64,000 bases of DNA from Promicromonospora sukumoe 327MFSha3.1 (lineage in GTDB: Bacteria; Actinomycetota; Actinomycetes; Actinomycetales; Cellulomonadaceae), in the NCBI RefSeq assembly GCF_000385135.1, contig NZ_ARQM01000010.1, positions 930,001 through 994,000 on the forward strand. The letters are read 5' to 3'. Shown here piece after piece: positions 8,697 to 16,490 of this stretch (its first letter is position 1; each line of letters starts with the position of its first letter). Below the pieces are notes generated by a model. It was not told the DNA's origin. It did not search any database and saw nothing but the letters and a program-made list of their open reading frames with translations. A program made the position numbers and the translations under genes.

Positions 8697-9731
8697 TCAC
8701 GGGATCAGGATGGCCCGCCCGCGCACCCGGCCCGCGTCCAGGTCGTCGATGGCCGACTGGAAGTCGTCGAGCGCGTACTTCGCCGTGTGCAGCGTGACCG
8801 CGCCGCGGGCGGCGAGCACCATCAGCTCGCACAGGTCGTTGTACGAGCCGACGAGGTTGCCGACGATGTTGATCTCGCTGGAGATCACGTCGATCGTGGG
8901 CACGTCGATGTTCTCGCCGTATCCGACCACGTGGTAGTCGCCGGCCTCGCGCAGCATCCGCAGCCCCTCGGACGTCGCCCCGCCCTCGCCGACGAAGTCG
9001 ACCACCACCTCGGCGCCGTGCCCGCCGGTCAGCGCGAGCACCGCGTCCACGTGCCCGCCGTCGGCCACGATGCCGTGGTCCGCGCCGATCTCGAGCGCGA
9101 GCTTGATCGCGTCGGCGTTGCGGTCCACGACGATCAGCTCGGCCGGGGTGAGCGCCTTGAGCACCTGGATGCCGATGTGCCCCAGGCCGCCGGCCCCGAT
9201 CACCACGCACCGGTCGCGCGGGGTCAGACGCCGGGCCGCCTTCGCGGCGGCGTGGTACGCCGTCAGGCCCGCGTCGGCGAGCGCGGCGACGTCGGCGGGC
9301 TCCAGCGAGTCGTCGATCCGCACCACGCTGCGCGCCGAGGTGCGCAGGTACTCGGCGTACCCGCCGTTCGTGTCGATGCCGGGGAAGTCGCTGGTCTCGC
9401 AGTGCACGTCGTCGCCCGACCGGCACGCCCGGCACAGCCCGCAGGTGATCAGCGGGTGCACGATCACCTTGTCGCCCTCGGCGACGTTCGTCACCGCGCT
9501 GCCGACGGCGTGCACCCACCCCGCGTTCTCGTGCCCGATCGTGTACGGCAGCACCACCTGCGACTTCTCGGCCCACTGCCCCTCGAGGATGTGCAGGTCG
9601 GTGCGGCAGACCCCCGCCCCGCCGATCTTCACGACGACGTCGAACGGCCCGCGGGGCTCGGGGACCGCGACCTCGGTCAGCTCCAGGTCCTGGTGGTAGC
9701 CGACCACCTGGACGGCGCGCATCGTGCTCAT
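8697..9731 (-). CDS. Zinc-dependent alcohol dehydrogenase of the propane-cluster type
   Basis: The 344-residue medium-chain dehydrogenase has catalytic zinc ligands Cys42 and His67-Glu68. The four structural-zinc cysteines are at 97, 100, 103 and 111, and a GAGGLGHIG nucleotide-binding loop lies near residue 175. It should oxidise a primary or secondary alcohol with NAD. The start ATG overlaps the upstream DUF59 stop codon by four bases, showing translational coupling. This gene order (amidohydrolase, DUF59, alcohol dehydrogenase) is the one found behind propane monooxygenase genes in mycobacteria and relatives. Confidence 0.92.
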   Translation of the reverse strand: MSTMRAVQVVGYHQDLELTEVAVPEPRGPFDVVVKIGGAGVCRTDLHILEGQWAEKSQVVLPYTIGHENAGWVHAVGSAVTNVAEGDKVIVHPLITCGLCRACRSGDDVHCETSDFPGIDTNGGYAEYLRTSARSVVRIDDSLEPADVAALADAGLTAYHAAAKAARRLTPRDRCVVIGAGGLGHIGIQVLKALTPAELIVVDRNADAIKLALEIGADHGIVADGGHVDAVLALTGGHGAEVVVDFVGEGGATSEGLRMLREAGDYHVVGYGENIDVPTIDVISSEINIVGNLVGSYNDLCELMVLAARGAVTLHTAKYALDDFQSAIDDLDAGRVRGRAILIP

Positions 9732-10465
9732 GGGGTGTGCTCCTTCAGGGGGGACTGGTCCTTCTCGGACCCGGGGTAGCGGGTGCGCAGCAGCCCGCGG
9801 CAGAAGTGGGCGTTGCCGTCCACGGAGATACGCGTGGACCGGGCCCGGCGCAGCGCGAGGGGCACCTGCTCGGGCGCGTAGCCGACGCCGTCGTGGTCCA
9901 CCAGCACCAGCGCGTCGGCGGCGTTGGACAGCCCGACCGCCGCGCGCCGGCGCAGCAGCGCCGCCGTCGTGGCGTCGCCGGGGAGGTCCCAGAGGTGGAT
10001 CCCGGCCAGCTCGGCCTCCGGCAGGTCCGGGCGCTCGCGGAGCAGCGCGGTCAGCGCGCGCTCCATCGCCGCCGTGTGGGCCTTGCGGCGGAACGTCTCG
10101 CGCAGCTCGTCGAGGTCCTCCTCCGCCTCGTGCCGGAACGTGCCCCGGTACCCGGCGTCGGCGGCCAGGCCCGCGTTGATGATCGCCGAGTCGTGGTGGT
10201 CGTCGAGCTCGACGACCACGTGGGTCACGCCGGGCAGCGCGGCCAGGGCGTCCTTGCTGTCCGAGGCCATGAGGTAGGCGAAGTTCGGCGAGCAGAACGA
10301 CGTCGGCAGGCGCAGGTGCACCTCGACGCGGCCGCCGTCGAGCGCGACCGAGCGCACGAACCCGAGGTCCGTGACCGGCTGGTCGAGCTCGGGGTCCAGG
10401 ACGGCGTCCAGCGCACGGCGTACGTCGGCCTCGGTCGGGGCGGGGGCGTGGGTCAGCGTGCTCAT
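9728..10465 (-). CDS. DUF59/MIP18-type metal-sulfur assembly protein with long C-terminal extension
   Basis: The 245-residue protein starts with a MIP18/DUF59 domain over about residues 10-105 (LDPELDQPVTDLGFV, then LRLPTSFCSPNFAYLM). Stand-alone DUF59 proteins take part in iron-sulfur or diiron metal-centre assembly. The remaining 140 residues are helical and end in a region with one Cys (NAHFCRG). They have no fold I recognise, but a similar extended DUF59 protein is typical of propane monooxygenase clusters. Both ends overlap neighbours by ATGA junctions. Confidence 0.82.
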   Translation of the reverse strand: MSTLTHAPAPTEADVRRALDAVLDPELDQPVTDLGFVRSVALDGGRVEVHLRLPTSFCSPNFAYLMASDSKDALAALPGVTHVVVELDDHHDSAIINAGLAADAGYRGTFRHEAEEDLDELRETFRRKAHTAAMERALTALLRERPDLPEAELAGIHLWDLPGDATTAALLRRRAAVGLSNAADALVLVDHDGVGYAPEQVPLALRRARSTRISVDGNAHFCRGLLRTRYPGSEKDQSPLKEHTP

Positions 10466-11511
10466 CGCGCCGCCGCCAGGTCTGCGCGTCCGGGCTCCCG
10501 CGGGCCGACGGCGGGCTCGCCGGCGTCGGGCAGCCGCAGCTCCTCCGGCACCTCGATGCCGTACATCTTCGCGGCGTTCAGGCCCAGGATCTTCTTCTTC
10601 TGCGCCGTCGTGATCGGGCCGTACTCCGCCGACATGTCGTCCGGGATCTGGAAGTCCACGAATGCCTCGACCAGCCAGCGCGGCGTCCACAGCGCGTAGT
10701 CGGACGAGAACTGGATGCGGTCCTCGCCCACCCAGTACAGGAGCTCGCCCATGATCTGCGCGAAGTAGCGCGGCCGCGTGTGGATGAACGGCATCGCCAC
10801 GGCCAGGCCGCCGTGCACGTTCGGCTCCTGCGTGGCGATCCAGCAGAAGTCCTCCAGCCGCGGCAGGCCCACGTGCTCGACGACGAAGTTCAGGTCCGTG
10901 AAGTCGGAGGCCACGTGGTCGATGTCGGCCACGTCGAACGCGTCGCGGTCCAGCGGCCGGATGGTGGGGCCCTTGTGCACGTGGATGTTGGTGATGCCCA
11001 GCTCGCGGCACGCCTCGAAGTACCGGTACGCCCACGGGTCGCTGAGCTTGTAGCCGCGCGACTCGCCGTGCCACTCCGCCGTGTAGAGCTTCACGCCCTT
11101 CAGGTTCATCCGCTCGGCGTCGGCCCGCAGCCGGTCGAGGCCCGCCTCGCCGTTGCGCGGGTCGAAGTGGTGGTTGTACGTGAGCCGCTCCGGGTTCGCC
11201 CGGGCGAGCGCGAACGCCTCCTCGGTCTGCCCGAACCCGTTGACGTAGAACTCGCCCAGGTGCGCCGGCTGGAAGATCGCGTGGTCCACGTAGCCGTGCT
11301 CGAACACGTCCCGCATCAGGCGCTCGCCGCCCTGGTAGAGGTACTCCTCGTAGGGCCACTTCTCCGAGTCCGGCGACAGGTTCGAGTGGTAGTCGTAGAA
11401 GCAGTCGATGAACTGCTTGCCGTGGATGTTGCGCTGGTTCTCCGGCCGCGCGTCCCACAGGGCGATGTGCGCGTCGACGATGAAGTAGCGCTCGCCGTCC
11501 TTGGTGTACAT
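10462..11511 (-). CDS. Amidohydrolase (amidohydrolase_2 family), propane-cluster type
   Basis: The 349-residue protein belongs to the metal-dependent TIM-barrel amidohydrolase_2 family. It has HGKQFIDCFYDYHSNLSP near residue 30, GVKLYTAEWHGESRGY, HVHKGPT and the late FSSDYALW, which supplies the conserved Asp. The N-terminal metal motif reads VDAHIALWD, so the second His of the usual His-x-His is Ala. It is the first gene of the operon, and its stop overlaps the DUF59 start as ATGA. In propane monooxygenase clusters this gene follows the coupling protein. Its reaction there is not settled. Confidence 0.87.
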   Translation of the reverse strand: MYTKDGERYFIVDAHIALWDARPENQRNIHGKQFIDCFYDYHSNLSPDSEKWPYEEYLYQGGERLMRDVFEHGYVDHAIFQPAHLGEFYVNGFGQTEEAFALARANPERLTYNHHFDPRNGEAGLDRLRADAERMNLKGVKLYTAEWHGESRGYKLSDPWAYRYFEACRELGITNIHVHKGPTIRPLDRDAFDVADIDHVASDFTDLNFVVEHVGLPRLEDFCWIATQEPNVHGGLAVAMPFIHTRPRYFAQIMGELLYWVGEDRIQFSSDYALWTPRWLVEAFVDFQIPDDMSAEYGPITTAQKKKILGLNAAKMYGIEVPEELRLPDAGEPAVGPREPGRADLAAAR

Positions 11512-11595
11512 CTGGTCCTCCGTCCCTCGGTGTCGTCGTCGACACCGGCTCCGCCGAACGTACGTCCGGCCCGGACGGCCGGGCAGGGGTCCGGT

Positions 11596-11610
11596 GTCTC
11601 AATCTGAGAC
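11596..11610. promoter_or_regulatory. Inverted repeat between the operon and the Fis-type activator
   Basis: GTCTCA-ATC-TGAGAC is a perfect 6-3-6 inverted repeat 85 bp upstream of the amidohydrolase start and 75 bp upstream of the divergent activator start. AcoR-like Fis-family activators bind dyads of this size upstream of the promoters they activate. It is the only such dyad I see in the 173-bp shared region. The divergent regulator is the natural candidate to bind it. Confidence 0.6.
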
Positions 11611-11684
11611 GACGTCGCCAGGCGGGCCCGGCGGGCGCGGCTGTACCGTGGGCGGCACGCCAGAACGGACCGACGGAGGCTCGG

Positions 11685-13172
11685 ATGCGCGAGGGGCACC
11701 TGCCCGAGCGGGCACGCCTGCACGACGCACCCGTCGTGTCCGTGCCGCAGCGCCTGCTCGACTCCTGGCAGCGCAGCGAGGAGTACGGCGTCCCGCTGGA
11801 GGACGTCGAGCCCGTGTTCACCGGCACCTACGACGACGAGTCGCTGTTCTACCGGTGCGGCCAGGAGGTGCTGACCAACCTGCACCGCACCCTCGTCGAC
11901 GAGCCGGTCAGCCTGATGCTCACCGACGCCGACGGCCTGGTGCTCAACCGGCTCAGCGGCGACAGCTCCCTGCTGCGCGCCCTGGACGCCGTGCACCTGG
12001 CGCCCGGCTTCTCGTACGCGGAGCGCGAGGCCGGCACCAACGGGCTCGGGCTGGCGCTCGCCGACCGCGCGCCCACCGTGGTGCGCGCCGAGCAGCACTA
12101 CGCGCTGAGCCTGTGCACCTACACGTGCGCCGCCGCGCCCGTGCTCGACCCGCTCACCGGGCGGGTTGAGGGCGCCGTCAACCTCACCACCTGGTCGGAC
12201 ACGTCGAACGACCTGCTGCTGGCGCTCGCGCAGTCGGCGGCCGGGACGACGGCGGCCCTCATGCTCGCCCGGTCCCGCGGGCAGCACCCGCGGCCGCAGC
12301 CGCGCGGCGAGGTGTTCCGCATCGAGAAGCCCCGGCTGGAGCCGGGCGCCGGCACCCTGGACGGCCTGTCCGCGCCGTGGGCCGATGCGCTCGCGCGGCC
12401 GAGCTCGGGCGTGGCCGAGGGGCGGGTCGTCGCGGCGGTCGGCGAGCCCGGTTCGGGCCGGGCCACGCTGCTCGCCCAGGCCCAGCGGTCGGTCCGGCCG
12501 GGGGACCGGATCCTGGCGGCCCGGGCGCCCGCGCCGCAGGACATCGACGCCTGGCTCGACCTCTGGACCCCCGAGCTCGACAAGCCGTACACCGCCGTCA
12601 TCCTCCGCGGGGTCGAGTCCCTGCCCCTGTGGGCCGCCGAGCGGCTGCGCGACCTGGTGCTCGCCGCCCGCGCGCAGGGCGGCGACGACGCGGCCCGGCG
12701 CGTCGGGTTCGCGATCACCGCCGAGAGCTTCGAGGGCATCCCCGCGCCGCTGGCCTCCCTGGTCGGGTCCGTGGTCGAGGTGCCGCCGCTGCGCGACCGG
12801 CCCGACGACGTGCTCCCGCTGGCCCGCCAGGTCGCGCGCCGGCTGCGCGGCCACGAGATCACGTTCACCCGCGCCGCCGAGCGCGCGCTCGGCAACCACC
12901 CGTGGCCGGGCAACGTGCGCGGGCTGGCCGACGCCGTCCGCTTCGCGGCGGCCCGGTCCGACGTCGTCGACGTGGCGCACCTGCCGCCCGGCATCCTGTC
13001 CGGGACCTCGCGCCGGCTGTCACGGATCGAGGCGTTCGAGCGGGACGAGATCGTGCGCGTGCTCAGCCGGCACGGCACGTCGATGCAGGCTGCCGCGGAC
13101 GAGCTCGGCATGAGCCGGGCGACGGTGTACCGGAAGGTCGCGCAGTACGGGATCCAGGTGCCGCGGGGTTAG
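11685..13172 (+). CDS. GAF-domain, Fis-type HTH activator (AcoR/MimR-like)
   Basis: The 495-residue protein has a GAF-type sensor region (about 60-200, with EREAGTNGLGLAL). A degenerate AAA+ segment follows (about 240-400), keeping a Walker-A-like GEPGSGRAT but lacking the GAFTGA loop used to contact sigma-54. A Fis-type helix-turn-helix closes the protein (AADELGMSRATVYRKV near 470). Actinobacteria lack sigma-54, and such proteins act with ordinary sigma factors. Start ATG 11685 follows GGAGG. It is divergent from the alcohol-metabolism operon, the position and family of the MimR activator in propane clusters. Confidence 0.88.
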   Translation: MREGHLPERARLHDAPVVSVPQRLLDSWQRSEEYGVPLEDVEPVFTGTYDDESLFYRCGQEVLTNLHRTLVDEPVSLMLTDADGLVLNRLSGDSSLLRALDAVHLAPGFSYAEREAGTNGLGLALADRAPTVVRAEQHYALSLCTYTCAAAPVLDPLTGRVEGAVNLTTWSDTSNDLLLALAQSAAGTTAALMLARSRGQHPRPQPRGEVFRIEKPRLEPGAGTLDGLSAPWADALARPSSGVAEGRVVAAVGEPGSGRATLLAQAQRSVRPGDRILAARAPAPQDIDAWLDLWTPELDKPYTAVILRGVESLPLWAAERLRDLVLAARAQGGDDAARRVGFAITAESFEGIPAPLASLVGSVVEVPPLRDRPDDVLPLARQVARRLRGHEITFTRAAERALGNHPWPGNVRGLADAVRFAAARSDVVDVAHLPPGILSGTSRRLSRIEAFERDEIVRVLSRHGTSMQAAADELGMSRATVYRKVAQYGIQVPRG

Positions 13173-13248
13173 CCGGCACGCGTGTTGCCCCGAGCCCGCT
13201 ACTCTGTCCGCGGCCTGGTCAGGGCCCATTTTCAGACGGAGATCAACA

Positions 13249-14187
13249 ATGCAGAACGACCAGCTGGTCGCACCGGGCGCAGCCGACGTCATCTCGTCCT
13301 ATCTCACGTGCGAGGTGGCCACCGTCTCGCGGTCCGGCACCCCGGTCGCGTGGCCGGTCTCGGGCGTGTGGCGGCCCGACGCCGGGACGTTCGTGCTGTC
13401 GACGTCGATCGGGTTCGCGCAGAAGGCCCTCAACGTGCGGCGGGACCCGCGGGTCGCCGTGCTCTTCTCGGACCCCACGGGCAGCGGCCTCGACCAGGCG
13501 GGGCAGGTGCTGCTTCAGGGTGAGGCCGAGTGCCCGGACGAGGTCGTGACCTCGTTCGCGCGCAACGCCGACCTGTGGCGGCGGATCGCGGCGGCACAGC
13601 CGTCGTCGCGCACCCTGTCGACCGGCGGGCTCGCCCGCCGGCTGCTCGACGTCTACTACATGCGGCTCATCATCACGGTGACGCCCGCCGCCGTCACGAC
13701 GCGGGAGCCGCTGGCGGACGCCGTCCGGCCGCTCTCGGTCCCGGCGATGCCGGGCCTGCCCGCGCCGTTCGCCAAGGAGCTGGGCGACTTCACGAGCGGG
13801 GTCCTGGCCCGGCTGGACGACGCCGGTCTGCCGACCCTCGACCGGGTGGTCCCCGAGGCCGTCGACGGCGGCCTGCTGGTGCCCGGCACCGACGCACGAC
13901 CGGGTCCCGCGAGCCTGCTGTTCCACCGCCACGACGAGCTGCTGGCCGGGAACCGGAGCCTCGTCGTGCTGGGCGAGCTCGCCGAGAGCCCGCGGGGTCT
14001 GGTGTTCCGTCCGGAGCGGGTCGTGGACGGGGTGCGGACCGCGGGCCTGCTGACGCCGTTCCGGTTCGTGCGGGGCCTGCGCGCCCGGGCCGCGGCCTAC
14101 CTCGCGAAGCGGGGGCTGGAGCGTCCGCAGGTGGCCTGGGAGGAGCTCGACGCGATCCACGCGAGCCTGGACGCGGAGCGGAGCTGA
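13249..14187 (+). CDS. FMN-binding split-barrel (pyridoxamine-phosphate-oxidase-like) protein
   Basis: The first 150 residues of this 312-residue protein fit the split-barrel flavin-binding fold: TCEVATVSRSGTPVAWPVSG, then a strand-turn region FVLSTSIGFAQKALNVRR and RVAVLFSDP. The rest, including a C-terminal FVRGLRARAAAYLAKRG, is of unknown fold. Proteins of this kind bind FMN, F420 or haem and reduce small molecules, but no substrate can be named. A GGAG site precedes the ATG. It stands alone, with the regulator gene 76 bp upstream and a convergent arfB-type gene downstream. Confidence 0.65.
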   Translation: MQNDQLVAPGAADVISSYLTCEVATVSRSGTPVAWPVSGVWRPDAGTFVLSTSIGFAQKALNVRRDPRVAVLFSDPTGSGLDQAGQVLLQGEAECPDEVVTSFARNADLWRRIAAAQPSSRTLSTGGLARRLLDVYYMRLIITVTPAAVTTREPLADAVRPLSVPAMPGLPAPFAKELGDFTSGVLARLDDAGLPTLDRVVPEAVDGGLLVPGTDARPGPASLLFHRHDELLAGNRSLVVLGELAESPRGLVFRPERVVDGVRTAGLLTPFRFVRGLRARAAAYLAKRGLERPQVAWEELDAIHASLDAERS

Positions 14188-14207
14188 TCGTTGCCCCGGC
14201 GGGGGAG

Positions 14208-14654
14208 TCAGTCCTCGCGCCGGGGCTTGGAGGAGCGCAGCCGCTTGGTGTCCGACCGCTGCTTCTTGGCGGTCAGGCGCCGCTCCTGCGAGCCCCGGGT
14301 GGCCCGCGTGGCGCGGCGGGCCTTCGGGCCGGGCGCCAGCGCGTCGGCGACGAGCGCGGCCAGGCGCATGGCGGCGGCGTCGCGGTTGCGGCGCTGCTCC
14401 CGGTTCTCCGAGGCGACGACGGTCAGGACGCCGTCCACGAGCCTGCCCGCCAGCCGCTCGGTGAGCCGGGCGCGCTGGGTGTCGCTCAGGAGGGCGGACC
14501 GGCCGACGTCCCAGGACAGCTCCACGCGGGAGTCCGTCGTGTTGACGCCCTGGCCGCCCGGTCCGGAGGCGCGGGAGAACCGCTCGGTGAGCTCGGCCCG
14601 GGGGATCGTCAGGGCTGGGGTGACGGGCAGGCCGGGGCGGACGGGGGAGGGCAT
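14208..14654 (-). CDS. arfB: Peptidyl-tRNA hydrolase of the ArfB/YaeJ ribosome-rescue family
   Basis: The 148-residue protein has the release-factor GGQ motif at residues 33-35 (SGPGGQGVNT) and a basic C-terminal tail rich in Arg and Lys. That tail is the part of ArfB that enters the empty mRNA channel of a stalled ribosome. It lacks the codon-reading domains of full release factors. It should hydrolyse peptidyl-tRNA on ribosomes stuck at message ends. ATG 14654 gives the usual family length. A GTG at 14672, 8 bp after the upstream stop, is a possible alternative start. Confidence 0.9.
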   Translation of the reverse strand: MPSPVRPGLPVTPALTIPRAELTERFSRASGPGGQGVNTTDSRVELSWDVGRSALLSDTQRARLTERLAGRLVDGVLTVVASENREQRRNRDAAAMRLAALVADALAPGPKARRATRATRGSQERRLTAKKQRSDTKRLRSSKPRRED

Positions 14655-14679
14655 GGGGCTATGGTCCCGCACCGGCCCG

Positions 14680-15579
14680 TCACTCGTCGTCGGCCAGCCG
14701 CAGCGGTCCGACCGCGACCCGCGCCAGCTCGCCGATCGCGGCGTCGACCCGGGGCAGGTGCCGCTCCGGCCGGGCCGCGCGGGTCAGCACCACGACGCCG
14801 ACCGGGTGCTCGTGTGGGAAGCGGACCACCGCCGCCTCGTGCCGCAGACGGCCGAGGGTCCCGGTCTTGCCGAGCAGCAGGACGTCGTCGTGCGGGAACC
14901 CGCTGCCTATCCGGTGCCGCCACGCCTGGTGGGCCAGCGCGTCGCGCACGGTGTCGTGGGTCGGGCCCGGGCGCGACCACAGCAGGCGCAGCACCTGCCC
15001 GAGCTGCGCCGCCGTCGCCGCGCTCGCCAGGGCCGGGTCGTACTGGGAGGTCTCGGCGGCGCGGTCGGGGTCGGCGAGCACGCGCTGGGCGGCGGCCCAG
15101 CCGTCGGTCCCGGTGTCCCGCAGGACGGCGCGCGTCTCCTCGGCGGACCCCTGCCGGACCAGGGTCGCCGGGAGGCCGAGCCGGGTCAGGTGCGCGTGCG
15201 CCCGGTCGCGGCCCACCAGGTCCAGGACGGCGTCACCGCACGCGTTGTCGGACACGGCGAGCATCAGCCGGACGGCGTCGCGCGTGCTCAGGGTGACGTC
15301 GTCGAGCAGCATCGCCACGCCCGTGGGGCCGGGCATCCGGTTCGGTGCGGCGAGGCGGACCGGCTGGTCCGCCGCGAGCCGGCCCTCGGCGACGAGGTCC
15401 GCCCAGACCAGGGCGAGCGGCAGCTTGTAGAGGGAGGCGACCGCGACCGGCTCGGTGTCGGCCAGCGACGTCGTCCCGGCCGGGCCGGTCAGCCGGGTCG
15501 CGTGGACGTGGGCCGTGACGCCGGCGTCACGGGCGATGTCCCGGAGGGTCGCGACGGTGTCCGGGATGGTGGGTGTCAT
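14680..15579 (-). CDS. Class A beta-lactamase-like serine hydrolase, no signal peptide
   Basis: The 299-residue protein carries all three class A landmarks: SLYK (Ser49, Lys52), SDN (110-112) and KTG near residue 239. The Glu166-type omega-loop residue is not obvious, and there is no signal peptide. A role in resistance to external beta-lactams is therefore doubtful. Cytoplasmic proteins of this group are often esterases or D,D-peptidase relatives. Its ATG overlaps the stop of the LysR gene by ATGA, so the two are translated together. Confidence 0.82.
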   Translation of the reverse strand: MTPTIPDTVATLRDIARDAGVTAHVHATRLTGPAGTTSLADTEPVAVASLYKLPLALVWADLVAEGRLAADQPVRLAAPNRMPGPTGVAMLLDDVTLSTRDAVRLMLAVSDNACGDAVLDLVGRDRAHAHLTRLGLPATLVRQGSAEETRAVLRDTGTDGWAAAQRVLADPDRAAETSQYDPALASAATAAQLGQVLRLLWSRPGPTHDTVRDALAHQAWRHRIGSGFPHDDVLLLGKTGTLGRLRHEAAVVRFPHEHPVGVVVLTRAARPERHLPRVDAAIGELARVAVGPLRLADDE

Positions 15580-16418
15580 CCCAGGCCCGCTGCGATCGCC
15601 GCGGCCACCGCGTCATGGTCCACCTCGGGCCGACGCCGCGTGACGTGCGGCAGCACGACGCGCAGCCGGAGCGGCGGGCATCCTGGCTCGGCCGCGCCGT
15701 CCACCACGGGGACCAGCCCCACCGCCGTCCCCGCCGCGACCAGTGCTCGGCGCTGGGCGGCGTCCCGCGCCTCGACGACGGCGCCGCTGTGCCCGGCTCG
15801 CCGCAGCGCGTCCACGAGCTGGTCGTGCGCCGGAGGCTGGTGGTGCCGCGGCGGGACGGCGACGGGGAGGGTGATGTGCCCCAGAGAGGTGCTGTCTGCG
15901 CCGACCAGCCGCGTCGGCACCACCAGCACCTCGCCCGCCGTCAGGCCGTCGTGCACCCCAGGATGCCGCACCACACCGACGTCGAGCAGCCCGTCCCGCA
16001 GCAGGTCGACCAGCTCGACGCTGCCCGCGACGGTCGGCGCCACGGCCGTCCCACCGGCGGCGAGGTCGCGCAGGAGCCCTGGCACGGCGTCCTCCAGGTC
16101 GGCGGCGATGCCGAGGCGCACCTGCTCGGGGAGGGCGAGGTCGCGGGCGGCGGACACGAGGTCGTCGGCGGCGTCGAGCAGGTCGCGCGCGGCGGGCAGC
16201 AGCTGCTGCCCGGCGGCGGTGATGCGCACGCCGCGCGCGTCCCGGTCGAACAGGCGCACGCCGAGGTGCCGCTCCAGGCGGCGGATGCCCTGCGACAGGG
16301 GCGGCTGCGTCATGCCGAGGTCGGCGGCGGCGTCGCCGAAGTGGCGCACGTCGGCGACGGCGCGGAAGAAGCCCAGGTGCCGCAGCAGGTCCACCTCGGG
16401 AGGGTAACCGCCCGCCAT
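15576..16418 (-). CDS. LysR family transcriptional regulator
   Basis: The 280-residue protein has an N-terminal winged helix-turn-helix (LGFFRAVADVRHFGDAAADL, then MTQPPLSQGIRRLE) and a LysR substrate-binding core. It is slightly shorter than the usual 300 residues. It is coupled by an ATGA overlap to the class-A-like serine hydrolase and divergent from the Tat metallo-hydrolase, 72 bp away. One or both are likely targets. ATG 16418 is the first start that keeps the helix-turn-helix intact. No clear T-N11-A dyad stands out in the short shared region. Confidence 0.88.
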   Translation of the reverse strand: MAGGYPPEVDLLRHLGFFRAVADVRHFGDAAADLGMTQPPLSQGIRRLERHLGVRLFDRDARGVRITAAGQQLLPAARDLLDAADDLVSAARDLALPEQVRLGIAADLEDAVPGLLRDLAAGGTAVAPTVAGSVELVDLLRDGLLDVGVVRHPGVHDGLTAGEVLVVPTRLVGADSTSLGHITLPVAVPPRHHQPPAHDQLVDALRRAGHSGAVVEARDAAQRRALVAAGTAVGLVPVVDGAAEPGCPPLRLRVVLPHVTRRRPEVDHDAVAAAIAAGLG

Positions 16419-16490
16419 ATCGGGAACGACCCGGGCCGGGTCCTCATGACTCTTTGACCCTCCCGACGGCGTCCGTCCAGGGTGTGCGCC

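Noticed and set aside
14655-14672. GTG start at 14672 for the ArfB gene
   Set aside because: It would add six residues not typical of the family. ATG 14654 gives the normal N-terminus. It is kept only as an alternative.
14680-15579. A secreted class A beta-lactamase giving drug resistance
   Set aside because: The motifs are there, but no signal peptide is present and no Glu166-like omega-loop residue is clear.
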